The notes below the pieces were generated by a model. The model saw only the letters and a list, made by a program, of their open reading frames with translations. It did not search any database and was not told where the DNA came from. Of a stretch of DNA of 64,000 nt, positions 52,421 through 60,826 are shown piece after piece. Numbering within the stretch: the stretch's first letter is position 1; every line of letters starts with the position of its first letter. Source of the DNA: Leuconostoc inhae (GTDB lineage Bacteria; Bacillota; Bacilli; Lactobacillales; Lactobacillaceae); NCBI RefSeq assembly GCF_019656015.1, contig NZ_BPKW01000005.1, forward strand, positions 173,877-237,876, written 5' to 3'. Made by a program: the position numbers and the translations under genes.

Positions 52421-53437
52421 ATGGTTACAATGAAGACTGAATTATTGACAAGTAATAATATAAAACGAGCCGGTGAGTTGCTTAGAGCTGGTGAAGTGGT
52501 CGCTTTTCCAACCGAAACTGTTTATGGCCTAGGTGCTGATGCGACGAATGAAATAGCTGTAAAAAAAGTTTTTACAGCTAAGGGACGCCCAGCAGATAAT
52601 CCGTTAATCATGACAGTGGCTGATGCGCAACAATTAGATGATTTTGTTGTGATTTCGGAAGCAGCACGACAGTTAATGGCAACATTTTGGCCAGGGTCTT
52701 TGACAATTATTTTGCCTATACAGCCACAAAAAGTAGCGATGATCGTAACTGGTGGCTTGCAAACAGTGGCATTTCGATTGCCCAATAATGATGTGGCTCG
52801 TGCAATGATTCGTGACGCAGGTGTGCCAATTGTCGGGCCAAGTGCCAATACTTCTGGTAAGCCTTCGCCAACAACCGCACAACATGTCTGGCATGATATG
52901 AATGGCAAAATTGCTGCAGTTGTCGATGATGGCCCAACGCAAATTGGTGTGGAATCGACTGTCATTGATATGTCGGCTAAAGTGCCCACTATTTTACGCC
53001 CCGGTGCTGTCACGCAACAACAGTTGCAAGATACATTAGGCAGCACAGTGATTGATGCAACAAGTACGACATCGGTGGCAAATGATGTGACACCCAAAGC
53101 ACCGGGGATGAAATATCGGCACTATGCACCAGATAAAAAAGTCGTCATGTTTGACCGATTAGATGCGATAGCATTAATGCAGAATTTACAAACACATGAT
53201 GTTGTTATGGCACAAGATACAACAATAGAGATGATGCAGTTATCATTAGAACAATCATGGTCGCTTGGCACAACGCTTGAAAATGCTACGGAACAATTAT
53301 TTGCTGGTCTGCGTTTTTATGATGATGAGACTCAAGTCGCGACGATTTACGTTGAAAAAATGCCGTCAATTGGTATCGGTAAAGCGTTCAACAATCGCTT
53401 AGCAAAGGCAGCAGGTAACCAAGAATTTAATATGTAA
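52421..53437 (+). CDS. tsaC: L-threonylcarbamoyladenylate synthase (Sua5 type)
   Basis: This 338-aa protein makes threonylcarbamoyl-AMP for tRNA t6A37. The YrdC domain has KxR-type residues (FTAKGRPADNPL), FPTETVYGLGADA, VAFRLPNN and GPSANTSGKPSPT. A linker (APGMKYRHYAP) and a C-terminal Sua5 domain follow. It works with the tsaB and tsaD products encoded 5-7 kb away. The start may be ATG 52421 or 52430; the structured spacer favours the first. Confidence 0.95.
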   Translation: MVTMKTELLTSNNIKRAGELLRAGEVVAFPTETVYGLGADATNEIAVKKVFTAKGRPADNPLIMTVADAQQLDDFVVISEAARQLMATFWPGSLTIILPIQPQKVAMIVTGGLQTVAFRLPNNDVARAMIRDAGVPIVGPSANTSGKPSPTTAQHVWHDMNGKIAAVVDDGPTQIGVESTVIDMSAKVPTILRPGAVTQQQLQDTLGSTVIDATSTTSVANDVTPKAPGMKYRHYAPDKKVVMFDRLDAIALMQNLQTHDVVMAQDTTIEMMQLSLEQSWSLGTTLENATEQLFAGLRFYDDETQVATIYVEKMPSIGIGKAFNNRLAKAAGNQEFNM

Positions 53438-53491
53438 GCAAAGGGAGGGAGGCCTCCTTTTTTATTTACAGAAAACAACTGGTGATTTATA

Positions 53492-53505
53492 TGTAAACGT
53501 TTACA
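53492..53505 (+). promoter_or_regulatory. cre site upstream of ptsHI
   Basis: TGTAAACGTTTACA fits the CcpA consensus TGWAANCGNTNWCA at every position and sits in a longer perfect palindrome (53489-53508). It lies about 85 bases upstream of the promoter's -35, where CcpA can activate. Confidence 0.85.
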
Positions 53506-53576
53506 TATAAAACGCCGTCAGACAGGCATTCTAAACGATTTTGCTTGATATATCAAGGATTTACGCGACAATTCAC

Positions 53577-53605
53577 TTGATATTTTGTAAGCGCTTTGAT
53601 AAACT
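53577..53605 (+). promoter_or_regulatory. Promoter of ptsHI
   Basis: TTGATA (53577-53582), a 17-base spacer and TAAACT (53600-53605). Confidence 0.75.
53586..53599 (+). promoter_or_regulatory. Second cre-like site inside the ptsHI promoter
   Basis: TGTAAGCGCTTTGA matches 13 of 14 cre consensus positions and fills the space between -35 and -10, where bound CcpA would repress. Confidence 0.65.
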
Positions 53606-53648
53606 AATAACAGAGGCTGTTTTAACAGCTAAAAAGGAGAAATTAATT

Positions 53649-53918
53649 ATGACACAATCAAAAGACTTTCATATCGTAGCAGAAACAGGAATCCACGCAC
53701 GTCCAGCAACTTTGTTGGTACAAGCAGCATCAAAATTCACTTCAGATGTGACATTGTCATACCAAGGTAAAGATGTTAACTTGAAGTCAATTATGGGTGT
53801 GATGTCATTGGGTGTTGGTCAAGGCGCTGATGTAACAATCAAAACAGACGGTGACGATGAAGCAGCTGCTATGACAGCAATCGTTGAAGCAATGGAAACA
53901 GAAGGACTTGCAGAATAA
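53649..53918 (+). CDS. ptsH: Phosphocarrier protein HPr
   Basis: HPr (89 aa) carries phosphate from Enzyme I to sugar-specific PTS enzymes. The active His is in [13 protein letters not shown], and the regulatory Ser, target of HPr kinase, in [15 protein letters not shown] 53649 follows AAAAGGAG; the upstream open frame to 53541 covers the promoter and is rejected. It joins ptsI after two bases. In heterofermentative bacteria HPr-Ser-P with CcpA may matter more than sugar transport. Confidence 0.97.
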   Translation: MTQSKDFHIVAETGIHARPATLLVQAASKFTSDVTLSYQGKDVNLKSIMGVMSLGVGQGADVTIKTDGDDEAAAMTAIVEAMETEGLAE

Positions 53919-53920
53919 TA

Positions 53921-55636
53921 ATGTCTAATAACTTCAAAGGAATCGCGGCAAGTAATGGCGTAGCAATTGCTAAGGCCTATTTGTTAGTTGATCCAGATTT
54001 GTCTTTTACTAAGACGACAATTACAGATGTGACAGCTGAACAAGCTCGTGTCGACGATGCTTCGAAGGCTGCTAGTGCGGATGTTAAGATTATTAAATCT
54101 CGTGCTGAAAAGAACTTGGGGGCTGATGAAGCACAGGTATTTGAAGCACATTTGATGGTTTTGTCAGATCCAGAAATGTCTGGCGCATTTAACCAGAAAA
54201 TTGCTGATGATAAAGTAAATGCCGAGCAAGCAGTTAAAGAAGTGACAGACATGTATATTGGCATGTTTGAAGCAATGACTGATAATGCTTATATGCAAGA
54301 GCGTGCGGCAGATATTCGCGATGTCACTAAGCGTATTTTGTCACATCTCTTGAATGTGGCATTGCCTAATCCTGCTTTAATTGATGAAGAAGTGGTCTTA
54401 GTATCAAAAGATTTAACACCTTCTGATACGTCACAACTTGATCGTCAATTTGTTAAGGGTATCTTAACCGATTTAGGTGGCCGTACAGCACATGCTTCAA
54501 TTATGGCACGTACACTAGAAATTCCTGCAGTGGTCGGCTCTGAAGTAGCCACACAAACAATCACAGCAGGTGTGACAGTGATTGTTGATGGCTTGACAGG
54601 TGATGTCATTGTTGATCCAGATGCAGAGACGTTAGCAACTTATCAACAAAAAGCAGCTGATTACTTAGCACAACGTGCAGAGTGGGCTTTATTAAAAGAC
54701 CAACAATCTGTTAGTGCTGATGGTAAAAACTTTGTGTTGGGTGCTAACATTGGCTCACCTAAGGATATGGATGCTGTATTAGAAAACGGTTCAGAAGGTG
54801 TTGGGCTATATCGTACTGAATTCCTATACATGGAATCAGATCACTTACCAACCGAAGATGAACAATTTGAAGCTTATAAAGCTGTTGTTGAAAAAATGGC
54901 TGGTAAACCAGTGACGGTTCGTACAATGGATATTGGTGGCGATAAGAATTTGAGCTACTGGAAATTACCTGAAGAAGAAAATCCATTCTTGGGTTACCGT
55001 GCTATTCGTATTTCATTGGACCAAACAGAAATTTTCCGGACACAGTTACGTGCCTTACTACGTGCATCGGCTTATGGCAATTTGTGGATTATGTTCCCTA
55101 TGATTGCCACGTTAGGTGAGTTCCGTGCGGCTAAAAAAGTCTACTTAGAAGAACGCGCTAAGCTTGAAGAAGCTGGCGTATCAATGGGTGAGATTAAGCT
55201 AGGAATTATGATTGAAATTCCTGCCGCGGCTGTTTTGGCAGATAAATTTGCCAAAGAAGTGGATTTCTTCTCAATTGGTACGAATGATTTGATTGGTTAT
55301 ACAATGGCTGCAGATCGTGGTAACGATAAAGTTGCTTACTTGTATCAGCCTTATAACCCATCAATTCTACGTTTGATTAATAATGTTATTGCAGCTGCAC
55401 ACAACGAAGGTAAATTTGTTGCGATGTGTGGTGAAATGGCTGGTGATCCAATTGCCGTGCCTGTTTTGATGGGCATGGGATTGGATGAGTTTTCAATGAG
55501 CGCACCATCTGTATTGCAGACACGTTCGTTGATGAAAAAGTTGGATACAGTTGACATGAAATCGTTAGCTGAGAAGGCTTTGGATGCCGAAACTAATGAA
55601 GAAGTGATTGCCTTAGTCGAGGCAGCAACAAAATAA
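53921..55636 (+). CDS. ptsI: PTS Enzyme I
   Basis: Enzyme I (571 aa) transfers phosphate from PEP to HPr. The phospho-His lies in [23 protein letters not shown], the PEP-binding region in [12 protein letters not shown] and [10 protein letters not shown], and the active Cys in [12 protein letters not shown]. Length is normal. It starts three bases after the ptsH stop and ends at a terminator. Confidence 0.97.
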   Translation: MSNNFKGIAASNGVAIAKAYLLVDPDLSFTKTTITDVTAEQARVDDASKAASADVKIIKSRAEKNLGADEAQVFEAHLMVLSDPEMSGAFNQKIADDKVNAEQAVKEVTDMYIGMFEAMTDNAYMQERAADIRDVTKRILSHLLNVALPNPALIDEEVVLVSKDLTPSDTSQLDRQFVKGILTDLGGRTAHASIMARTLEIPAVVGSEVATQTITAGVTVIVDGLTGDVIVDPDAETLATYQQKAADYLAQRAEWALLKDQQSVSADGKNFVLGANIGSPKDMDAVLENGSEGVGLYRTEFLYMESDHLPTEDEQFEAYKAVVEKMAGKPVTVRTMDIGGDKNLSYWKLPEEENPFLGYRAIRISLDQTEIFRTQLRALLRASAYGNLWIMFPMIATLGEFRAAKKVYLEERAKLEEAGVSMGEIKLGIMIEIPAAAVLADKFAKEVDFFSIGTNDLIGYTMAADRGNDKVAYLYQPYNPSILRLINNVIAAAHNEGKFVAMCGEMAGDPIAVPVLMGMGLDEFSMSAPSVLQTRSLMKKLDTVDMKSLAEKALDAETNEEVIALVEAATK

Positions 55637-55670
55637 AATAGTTTAATTTTCAAACTAAATTAATATAAAT

Positions 55671-55725
55671 AAAAACAACTGCAAAGATGACTTGAGTGTT
55701 GAAGTCGTGTTTGCAGTTGTTTTTA
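55671..55725 (+). terminator. Terminator of ptsHI
   Basis: AAAAACAACTGCAAA pairs with TTTGCAGTTGTTTTT; within it GACTT pairs with AAGTC. The right arm supplies the T run. Confidence 0.9.
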
Positions 55726-55727
55726 TT

Positions 55728-55755
55728 TGTAACCATTTGCTAGTCTGTTCGTTAT
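55728..55755 (+). promoter_or_regulatory. Candidate ECF-type autoregulatory promoter
   Basis: TGTAACC (55728-55734), 15 bases, then CGTTAT (55750-55755), 20 bases before the sigma gene. ECF promoters typically have an AAC core at -35 and CGT at -10 with spacing near 16. Confidence 0.6.
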
Positions 55756-55775
55756 ATCTATGAAAGGAGGGAAAA

Positions 55776-56258
55776 ATGGAAATTAATCACTATGAAAAAG
55801 AGTTAATCAATATTGCAAATGAAATCATTGGTTTTTTGATTAATAATGGCGCTAAAAAAAATGATGCGCAAGACATTATGCAGGATGTCTTCGTAAAATT
55901 GCTGCAAGCAGATATTATATTGGCACCAAATAAATTAAGACCCTGGCTTTATCGGGTTGCGTTATCGCGTTTTTATGATATTTATCGACGACAAAAACGT
56001 TATCGTGATATCTTATTAGAACAATATGCACAGTATTCTGAAGCTGAGCCAACATTGACAGATTATAGTGGGCTACAACGTGCATTGGAAAAGCTAAATG
56101 ATTATCAAAGCGCGTTGATTGTATTATATTATGATGATCGAAAACACATCAATGATATTGCTATGATATATGATGTCAGTGCATCAAAAATTAAAGTAGA
56201 TTTATATCGAACAAGACAGCAGCTAAAAAACATAATAATGGGGTATGAAAATGAGTGA
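55776..56258 (+). CDS. ECF-type RNA polymerase sigma factor
   Basis: This 160-aa factor has only regions 2 and 4. Region 2 includes DAQDIMQDVFVKLLQA and RPWLYRVALSRFYDIYRR; region 4 includes LNDYQSALIVLYYDDRKHINDIAMIYDVSASKIKVDLYRTRQQL. It would direct RNA polymerase to a small stress regulon. GAAAGGAGG precedes the ATG. It overlaps the anti-sigma-like gene, so activity is probably held by that membrane protein. Confidence 0.92.
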   Translation: MEINHYEKELINIANEIIGFLINNGAKKNDAQDIMQDVFVKLLQADIILAPNKLRPWLYRVALSRFYDIYRRQKRYRDILLEQYAQYSEAEPTLTDYSGLQRALEKLNDYQSALIVLYYDDRKHINDIAMIYDVSASKIKVDLYRTRQQLKNIIMGYENE

Positions 56259-57267
56259 TAATGTTAATTTTGAAAAGATTATTAAAACAGAAAAACGTAA
56301 AAAATGGTTAAAAACAATAGCTGTTGCGAGTGCAGTAACAGTAATAGTTGGTGGCAGTTTGTTCTATGCTGTGCATAAGCAATTAGGTAGACAAATGGTC
56401 AAACAAGCTGCAAAACAACAACGGCAATTTAATATCGATGATCTGATAGCTTCACCAAATATTGTTTCGACATCACAATATTTTTCAATGACAAAAACAA
56501 CACAAAGCACATTGAAAAGTGACCGCGAAAAAAATATTGATGGTTATCGGGTTGCTTATCCAGAAAAAAATGTGACATTTAACACGCATGGTATTGAAAG
56601 TGCTTCTGCACAAGCACCAAATATGTATAATAAAAATCCAGCAACGAAAGAAGTAATTGCTAGAAACCGGCAATCACAACAAAAGGAACCATTATTTTTC
56701 AATGTGAAGTATGAGCGCGCATATCAAGCTGCAAAAGATAAAAAAGCGTTGTTAGAGCCCAGTATATCAACACATGAGGCCGAGACATTAAGTCAATTAT
56801 CAAATACTTTGGGTGAGGTGGCGATCACTTTTGATAAGCGTTATTCCTATGATGACATTCGCCAAATGATACCCGAAAATGTCATGATTAATTATTATTG
56901 GTTAGGCATTCATAGTGATAAATTGGATACAATGAGTGCGGCCGGTTCTTATATTGGGTTAAATGCTAGTGATGATGGTACTGGAAAACTGACTGAGGGA
57001 AAAGCAGAAAAAAACGAATTTTTGGGTTATCAGGGACTAAAAAGTGCATTAAAACAACAATCTGGGCAACAAACAGTTAATAATGTTGATATTGCAAAAG
57101 ATGGTCAAAAACAAGTGTCAAAGAATCTCAAAACGGCAAAATTTGCTGGTGTAATTGTGACCGGCCGAACACAGAATTTAGCTAAGCTAGATAACCAAAA
57201 GTATACATTTGCGACAAATGTAGGTGTCACAACGCCAATTATGCCGTATCAAGAACCAATCAAATAA
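56251..57267 (+). CDS. Membrane anti-sigma factor-like protein
   Basis: A 338-aa protein with a short cytoplasmic head (SDNVNFEKIIKTEKRKKWLK), one membrane segment (about residues 21-40) and a large extracellular domain of nearly 300 aa. The layout fits the sigma-factor-regulator family (N- and C-terminal domains) found beside Firmicute ECF sigma genes. I start at ATG 56251, seven bases after GGGG; ATG 56245 is in frame. It overlaps the sigma gene by eight bases. The head lacks a zinc-binding HxxxCxxC anti-sigma motif. Confidence 0.85.
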   Translation: MSDNVNFEKIIKTEKRKKWLKTIAVASAVTVIVGGSLFYAVHKQLGRQMVKQAAKQQRQFNIDDLIASPNIVSTSQYFSMTKTTQSTLKSDREKNIDGYRVAYPEKNVTFNTHGIESASAQAPNMYNKNPATKEVIARNRQSQQKEPLFFNVKYERAYQAAKDKKALLEPSISTHEAETLSQLSNTLGEVAITFDKRYSYDDIRQMIPENVMINYYWLGIHSDKLDTMSAAGSYIGLNASDDGTGKLTEGKAEKNEFLGYQGLKSALKQQSGQQTVNNVDIAKDGQKQVSKNLKTAKFAGVIVTGRTQNLAKLDNQKYTFATNVGVTTPIMPYQEPIK

Positions 57268-57274
57268 CTTCTGT

Positions 57275-57301
57275 AACAACCACCAATTGGTGGTTGTTTT
57301 T
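57275..57301 (+). terminator. Terminator of the sigma/anti-sigma operon
   Basis: CAACCACCAA pairs perfectly with TTGGTGGTTG and a T run follows. Confidence 0.92.
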
Positions 57302-57318
57302 GTGTTAAAATATAGATT

Positions 57319-58029
57319 ATGAAGATTCTAGCATTTGACACAAGTAACCAGCCACTGACAGTGAGTTTGGCGGAAGATAATAACGTCCTACGGGTTTTTT
57401 CAACCAATGAGGCGCGTAACCATTCGATTCAACTTTTGCCGGCCATTCAGGCGACAATTGCAGCCCAAAATTGGACGCTAGCAGATATTGATCGTATCAT
57501 AGTAGCTCAAGGACCCGGTTCCTTTACTGGTTTACGCATTGGCGCTACAGTGGCTAAAGTATTAGCTGACACTTTAAAAGTAGATCTTGTTGGTGTCTCT
57601 AGTCTAGCTGTTTTAGCACAACAGGTAACAGCCAAAGGGCTGATTGTGCCATTGTTTAATGCGCGTAATGATAATGTCTTTGCTGGTGTTTATCATAATG
57701 GTAAGAATGTTTTAGCCGATGCACATCAACCAATTGCTCATTTATTTAACTGGTTGCAGACTTATGATGAACCAATTATTTTCTTAGGTGATACAGATGT
57801 TTTTGCTACGCATATGACTGAGACATTTGGCGAACGCGCTCATATATTAACACCAAGTGAAAGTTTACCTGATGGTCAAGGCATTGTATCATTAGGAATG
57901 CAGGCAACGCCAGTTAGTAGTATTGATGATTTTAATCCGCAATACTTGCGTAAAACACAAGCAGAGTTGAACTGGCTTGCAGCACACCCAGGTGAGGATA
58001 ACCCTGAAAATTATGTTTTTGAAGTTTAA
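57319..58029 (+). CDS. tsaB: tRNA t6A biosynthesis protein TsaB
   Basis: TsaB (236 aa) is the ASKHA scaffold of the TsaBDE complex that transfers threonylcarbamoyl to A37 of tRNA. It begins ILAFDTSNQPLTVSLAE and has VAQGPGSFTGLRIGATVAKVLA. No SD lies before the ATG. A TAAAAT with TG one base ahead (57303-57311) would start transcription at the ATG, so the message may be leaderless. It overlaps the next gene by 17 bases. Confidence 0.94.
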   Translation: MKILAFDTSNQPLTVSLAEDNNVLRVFSTNEARNHSIQLLPAIQATIAAQNWTLADIDRIIVAQGPGSFTGLRIGATVAKVLADTLKVDLVGVSSLAVLAQQVTAKGLIVPLFNARNDNVFAGVYHNGKNVLADAHQPIAHLFNWLQTYDEPIIFLGDTDVFATHMTETFGERAHILTPSESLPDGQGIVSLGMQATPVSSIDDFNPQYLRKTQAELNWLAAHPGEDNPENYVFEV

Positions 58030-58570
58030 TCGTAATAATAAATTACCGAATATATTATCTCAATTTGAACAAAAATCTGTTGATTTAAAAGGTTTTTCAT
58101 TTCAGTTGCGACGAGCTCATGTCGCAGATATTGATATGCTTGTCAATATTGAAGAGGCTGTGTATGCTGGCACTGCACCGTGGTTATTACGCGATTTTTT
58201 GAGTGAATTGTCACGACCAAATGTCCGTTTATATCTGGTCGTGGAACGAAACGGGCAAGTGATCGGCTTTGCGGGTGTTGCCTATCAACGTGACCAACGT
58301 GACATGCATATCACCAACATTGCGATTGTACCAGTTTGGCAAAATAAAGGGTTAGGCACCTTGATAATCAATGAATTACTTGATTTTTCAAGACAGTTAG
58401 GTGTTGATACCATGAGTCTAGAAGCACGTGCATCAAATCGTAGTGCCATCGTATTGTACACACGACTAGGGTTTCAACAAAGTGGCATCAAAAAAGGCTA
58501 TTATATAGGTGACCACGAAGATGCAATTTCAATGGTAAATAATCTTGATAGTAAAACGCGCAACAATTGA
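58013..58570 (+). CDS. rimI: Ribosomal-protein-alanine N-acetyltransferase (RimI-like)
   Basis: This 185-aa GNAT enzyme has FQLRRAHVADIDMLVNIEEAVY, the acetyl-CoA loop NIAIVPVWQNKGLGTLIINELL and LEARASNRSAIVLYTRLGFQ. Between tsaB and tsaD it is almost certainly RimI, which acetylates the N-terminus of S18 and other proteins. The start overlaps the end of tsaB; ATG 58013 lacks a close SD, so translation is probably coupled. It has an N-terminal extension of about 30 residues before the domain. Confidence 0.88.
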   Translation: MFLKFNRNNKLPNILSQFEQKSVDLKGFSFQLRRAHVADIDMLVNIEEAVYAGTAPWLLRDFLSELSRPNVRLYLVVERNGQVIGFAGVAYQRDQRDMHITNIAIVPVWQNKGLGTLIINELLDFSRQLGVDTMSLEARASNRSAIVLYTRLGFQQSGIKKGYYIGDHEDAISMVNNLDSKTRNN

Positions 58571-58967
58571 AGATAGTAGTCGCATATTTAATCTCGCAAA
58601 TGCTGCGTTTGGATCATCGCCTTGGCCTGAATCAGTGTTTGAACATGAATTAAAAAGTCCGCGAAGCCAGTATTTTATACTTGATGGCGGATTTTTAGGT
58701 GTGACACAAATTTTAGATGAGGTGGAAATTAATAGTCTTGCTGTTCATCCGGACAAGCAACAGCAAGGTATTGCACAACAATTGTTAGCATCCGCTTTTT
58801 CATTGCCAAATGTCGCACGTTTTTTGTTAGAAGTAGACGAATCCAATGTAGCAGCTATTTGTCTATATAAAAAAATGGGATTTAGTGCTTACTATCGCCG
58901 TGAAAAATACTATAAAAATGGCCATGCTGCTATTATGATGGAAAGGAAAGTATCTGTAACGAACTAA
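58545..58967 (+). CDS. Second GNAT acetyltransferase in the tsa cluster
   Basis: A 140-aa GNAT protein with [37 protein letters not shown] (RimI-like), [23 protein letters not shown] and [19 protein letters not shown]. It starts at TTG 58545 inside rimI, overlapping by 26 bases. Many Lactobacillales have two rimI-like genes here, apparently one for S18 and one of unknown substrate. The stop codon lies inside a palindrome. Confidence 0.82.
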   Translation: MIVKRATIEDSSRIFNLANAAFGSSPWPESVFEHELKSPRSQYFILDGGFLGVTQILDEVEINSLAVHPDKQQQGIAQQLLASAFSLPNVARFLLEVDESNVAAICLYKKMGFSAYYRREKYYKNGHAAIMMERKVSVTN

Positions 58968-58990
58968 TTCGTTACAGATATAAAAATATC
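58941..58990 (+). promoter_or_regulatory. tsaD ribosome site with a 13-bp hairpin spacer
   Basis: SD-like GAAAGGAAAG (58941-58950) abuts a perfect 13-bp hairpin, TATCTGTAACGAA (58951-58963), CTAA, TTCGTTACAGATA (58968-58980). Ten bases lead to ATG 58991. The hairpin contains the stop codon of the upstream gene, so ribosomes ending there would unfold it. There is no other SD and no T run. Confidence 0.62.
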
Positions 58991-60007
58991 ATGACTAAAA
59001 TTATATCATTTGAATCAAGTGCAGATGAAACAAGCGTGGCAATTGTTGAAGATGGTCGCACAATATTAAGTAATGCAGTTGCGACACAAATTAATTCACA
59101 CCAACGGTTTGGCGGTATTGTGCCAGAAGTTGCCAGTCGCCATCACATTGAGTGGATAACACGTGTGTTAGATGATGCGTTGCAGACAGCTAATGTCAAA
59201 CCGACAGAACTTGATGCTGTGGCTGTTACTTATGGACCAGGTTTAGTGGGATCATTACTGGTTGGTTTGATGGGAGCAAAGACTTTTGCTTTAGCGCACA
59301 ATTTACCAATTGTACCGGTCAATCATTTAGCGGGACATATTGCTGCCGCCAATTTTAACACACCAATTATATATCCAGCACTGGCATTAATGGTTTCTGG
59401 CGGGCATACAGAATTAGTTTTAATGCGTGAAGAAAATAATTTTTCAGTTCTTGGAGAAACACGTGATGATGCTGCTGGAGAAAGTTTTGATAAGGTCGGT
59501 CGTTTACTTAAACTACCTTACCCAGCGGGTAAAACAATTGATGAAATGGCACATCGCGGTCAAGCAACAATTAAATTTCCAACGGCTATGGCACATGAAG
59601 ACAACTATGATTTTAGTTTTTCTGGTTTAAAAAGTGCTGTGATTAATCACGTTCACCATGCAGAACAAAAAGGAGAAACGATTAATCGCGATGATCTGGC
59701 AACCAGTTTTCAAAATGCGGTTGTCGATGCCTTACTAGGTCGTACCCGTCGTGCGCTACAAGATTTTCCAGTAAAAAGTTTTGTGTTAGCAGGCGGTGTG
59801 GCAGCTAATTCGCAATTACGTCAAACGTTATCAGAATTGTTAGAACAGTTTCCAAATACACAGTTTATACCAGTACCGCAATTATACACTGGAGATAATG
59901 CTGCGATGATTGGGGCAGCCGGGTATTGGAATTATAAACAAAAAAAGTTCGCTGGACTAGACCTGAATACAAACCCTGGACTGGATTTTGATTTACTTGA
60001 ATCGTAA
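58991..60007 (+). CDS. tsaD: tRNA N6-adenosine threonylcarbamoyltransferase TsaD
   Basis: TsaD (338 aa) catalyses threonylcarbamoyl transfer to A37. The metal site is HLAGH (in [13 protein letters not shown]), the nucleotide part [12 protein letters not shown], and [14 protein letters not shown]. The family normally begins ILGIETSCDETSVA; here it begins [13 protein letters not shown], with Ser-Ala for Ser-Cys. Length is normal. The ribosome site is split from the ATG by a hairpin. Confidence 0.96.
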   Translation: MTKIISFESSADETSVAIVEDGRTILSNAVATQINSHQRFGGIVPEVASRHHIEWITRVLDDALQTANVKPTELDAVAVTYGPGLVGSLLVGLMGAKTFALAHNLPIVPVNHLAGHIAAANFNTPIIYPALALMVSGGHTELVLMREENNFSVLGETRDDAAGESFDKVGRLLKLPYPAGKTIDEMAHRGQATIKFPTAMAHEDNYDFSFSGLKSAVINHVHHAEQKGETINRDDLATSFQNAVVDALLGRTRRALQDFPVKSFVLAGGVAANSQLRQTLSELLEQFPNTQFIPVPQLYTGDNAAMIGAAGYWNYKQKKFAGLDLNTNPGLDFDLLES

Positions 60008-60033
60008 CAAGTTTGTGAATAGCTCACTATCTT

Positions 60034-60063
60034 TTGATAATAGGCCTGTTTTTGTGATATAAT
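60034..60063 (+). promoter_or_regulatory. rex promoter with possible Rex operator
   Basis: TTGATA (60034-60039), an 18-base spacer and TATAAT (60058-60063). TTGTGAATAGCTCAC (60013-60027) just upstream and TTTGTGA overlapping the spacer resemble Rex half sites (TTGTGA...TCACAA), though spacing is one short. Confidence 0.6.
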
Positions 60064-60170
60064 AGTTATGCAAAAGTTCACAAAGTGAATCAAACATTGC
60101 AATTTAAATATATGTCCGGATCTGTTAGGAATTTCTAATGAACCTGGCACATAATAAACTGGAGAAACTT

Positions 60171-60821
60171 ATGACACAACAACCTAAAATTCCACGTGCA
60201 ACAGCAAAACGATTACCTATTTATTATCGCTATTTAACGTTTTTACATGATGCTGGCACGAATCGTATTTCATCAGCTGAACTCAGTGACGCTATTAAAT
60301 TTGATGCAGCGACAATTCGTCGCGATTTTTCTTATTTTGGTGCCTTGGGTAAGCGAGGCTATGGCTATGACGTTAAAGCATTACTTGATTTCTTTGCGAA
60401 TGTACTTGATCAAGATAGCTTAATTAACGTTGCTTTAATTGGGGCTGGTAACTTGGGCCAAGCCCTGATGAACTTTAACTTTCATCAATCTTCAAATATG
60501 CGTATTTCTGCTGCATTTGATGTTGATGAATCACGTGCCGGTACAATATTGGCCGGTGTACCAATATATGCCATGACTGATTTAAAAGAGCAAATGACGG
60601 CACAACGTATTAATATTGCAATTTTGACTGTGCCGCAAGAAGTTGCACAAGATATTACAGATCAACTTGTTGATGCTGGTGTAAAGGGTATTTTGAACTT
60701 TACACCATTGCGTGTGACTGTACCAACAACTGTTCGTGTGCAAAACGTTGATTTAACAAATGAGTTACAAACATTGGTTTATTTTATTGATAACTACGGT
60801 TCAATTACGACAGGATTATAA
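60171..60821 (+). CDS. rex: Redox-sensing transcriptional repressor Rex
   Basis: Rex (216 aa) represses fermentative genes until NADH rises. The winged helix ([45 protein letters not shown]) is followed by a Rossmann fold ([14 protein letters not shown]). [26 protein letters not shown] is typical. ATG 60171 has CTGGAG upstream; the open frame to 60138 is rejected. Redox control suits a heterofermenter that must reoxidise NADH. Confidence 0.96.
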   Translation: MTQQPKIPRATAKRLPIYYRYLTFLHDAGTNRISSAELSDAIKFDAATIRRDFSYFGALGKRGYGYDVKALLDFFANVLDQDSLINVALIGAGNLGQALMNFNFHQSSNMRISAAFDVDESRAGTILAGVPIYAMTDLKEQMTAQRINIAILTVPQEVAQDITDQLVDAGVKGILNFTPLRVTVPTTVRVQNVDLTNELQTLVYFIDNYGSITTGL

Positions 60822-60826
60822 ATCGC

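Noticed and set aside
52522..53097. Open frame of 191 codons on the minus strand opposite tsaC
   Set aside because: Fully inside tsaC, no SD and no recognisable domain.
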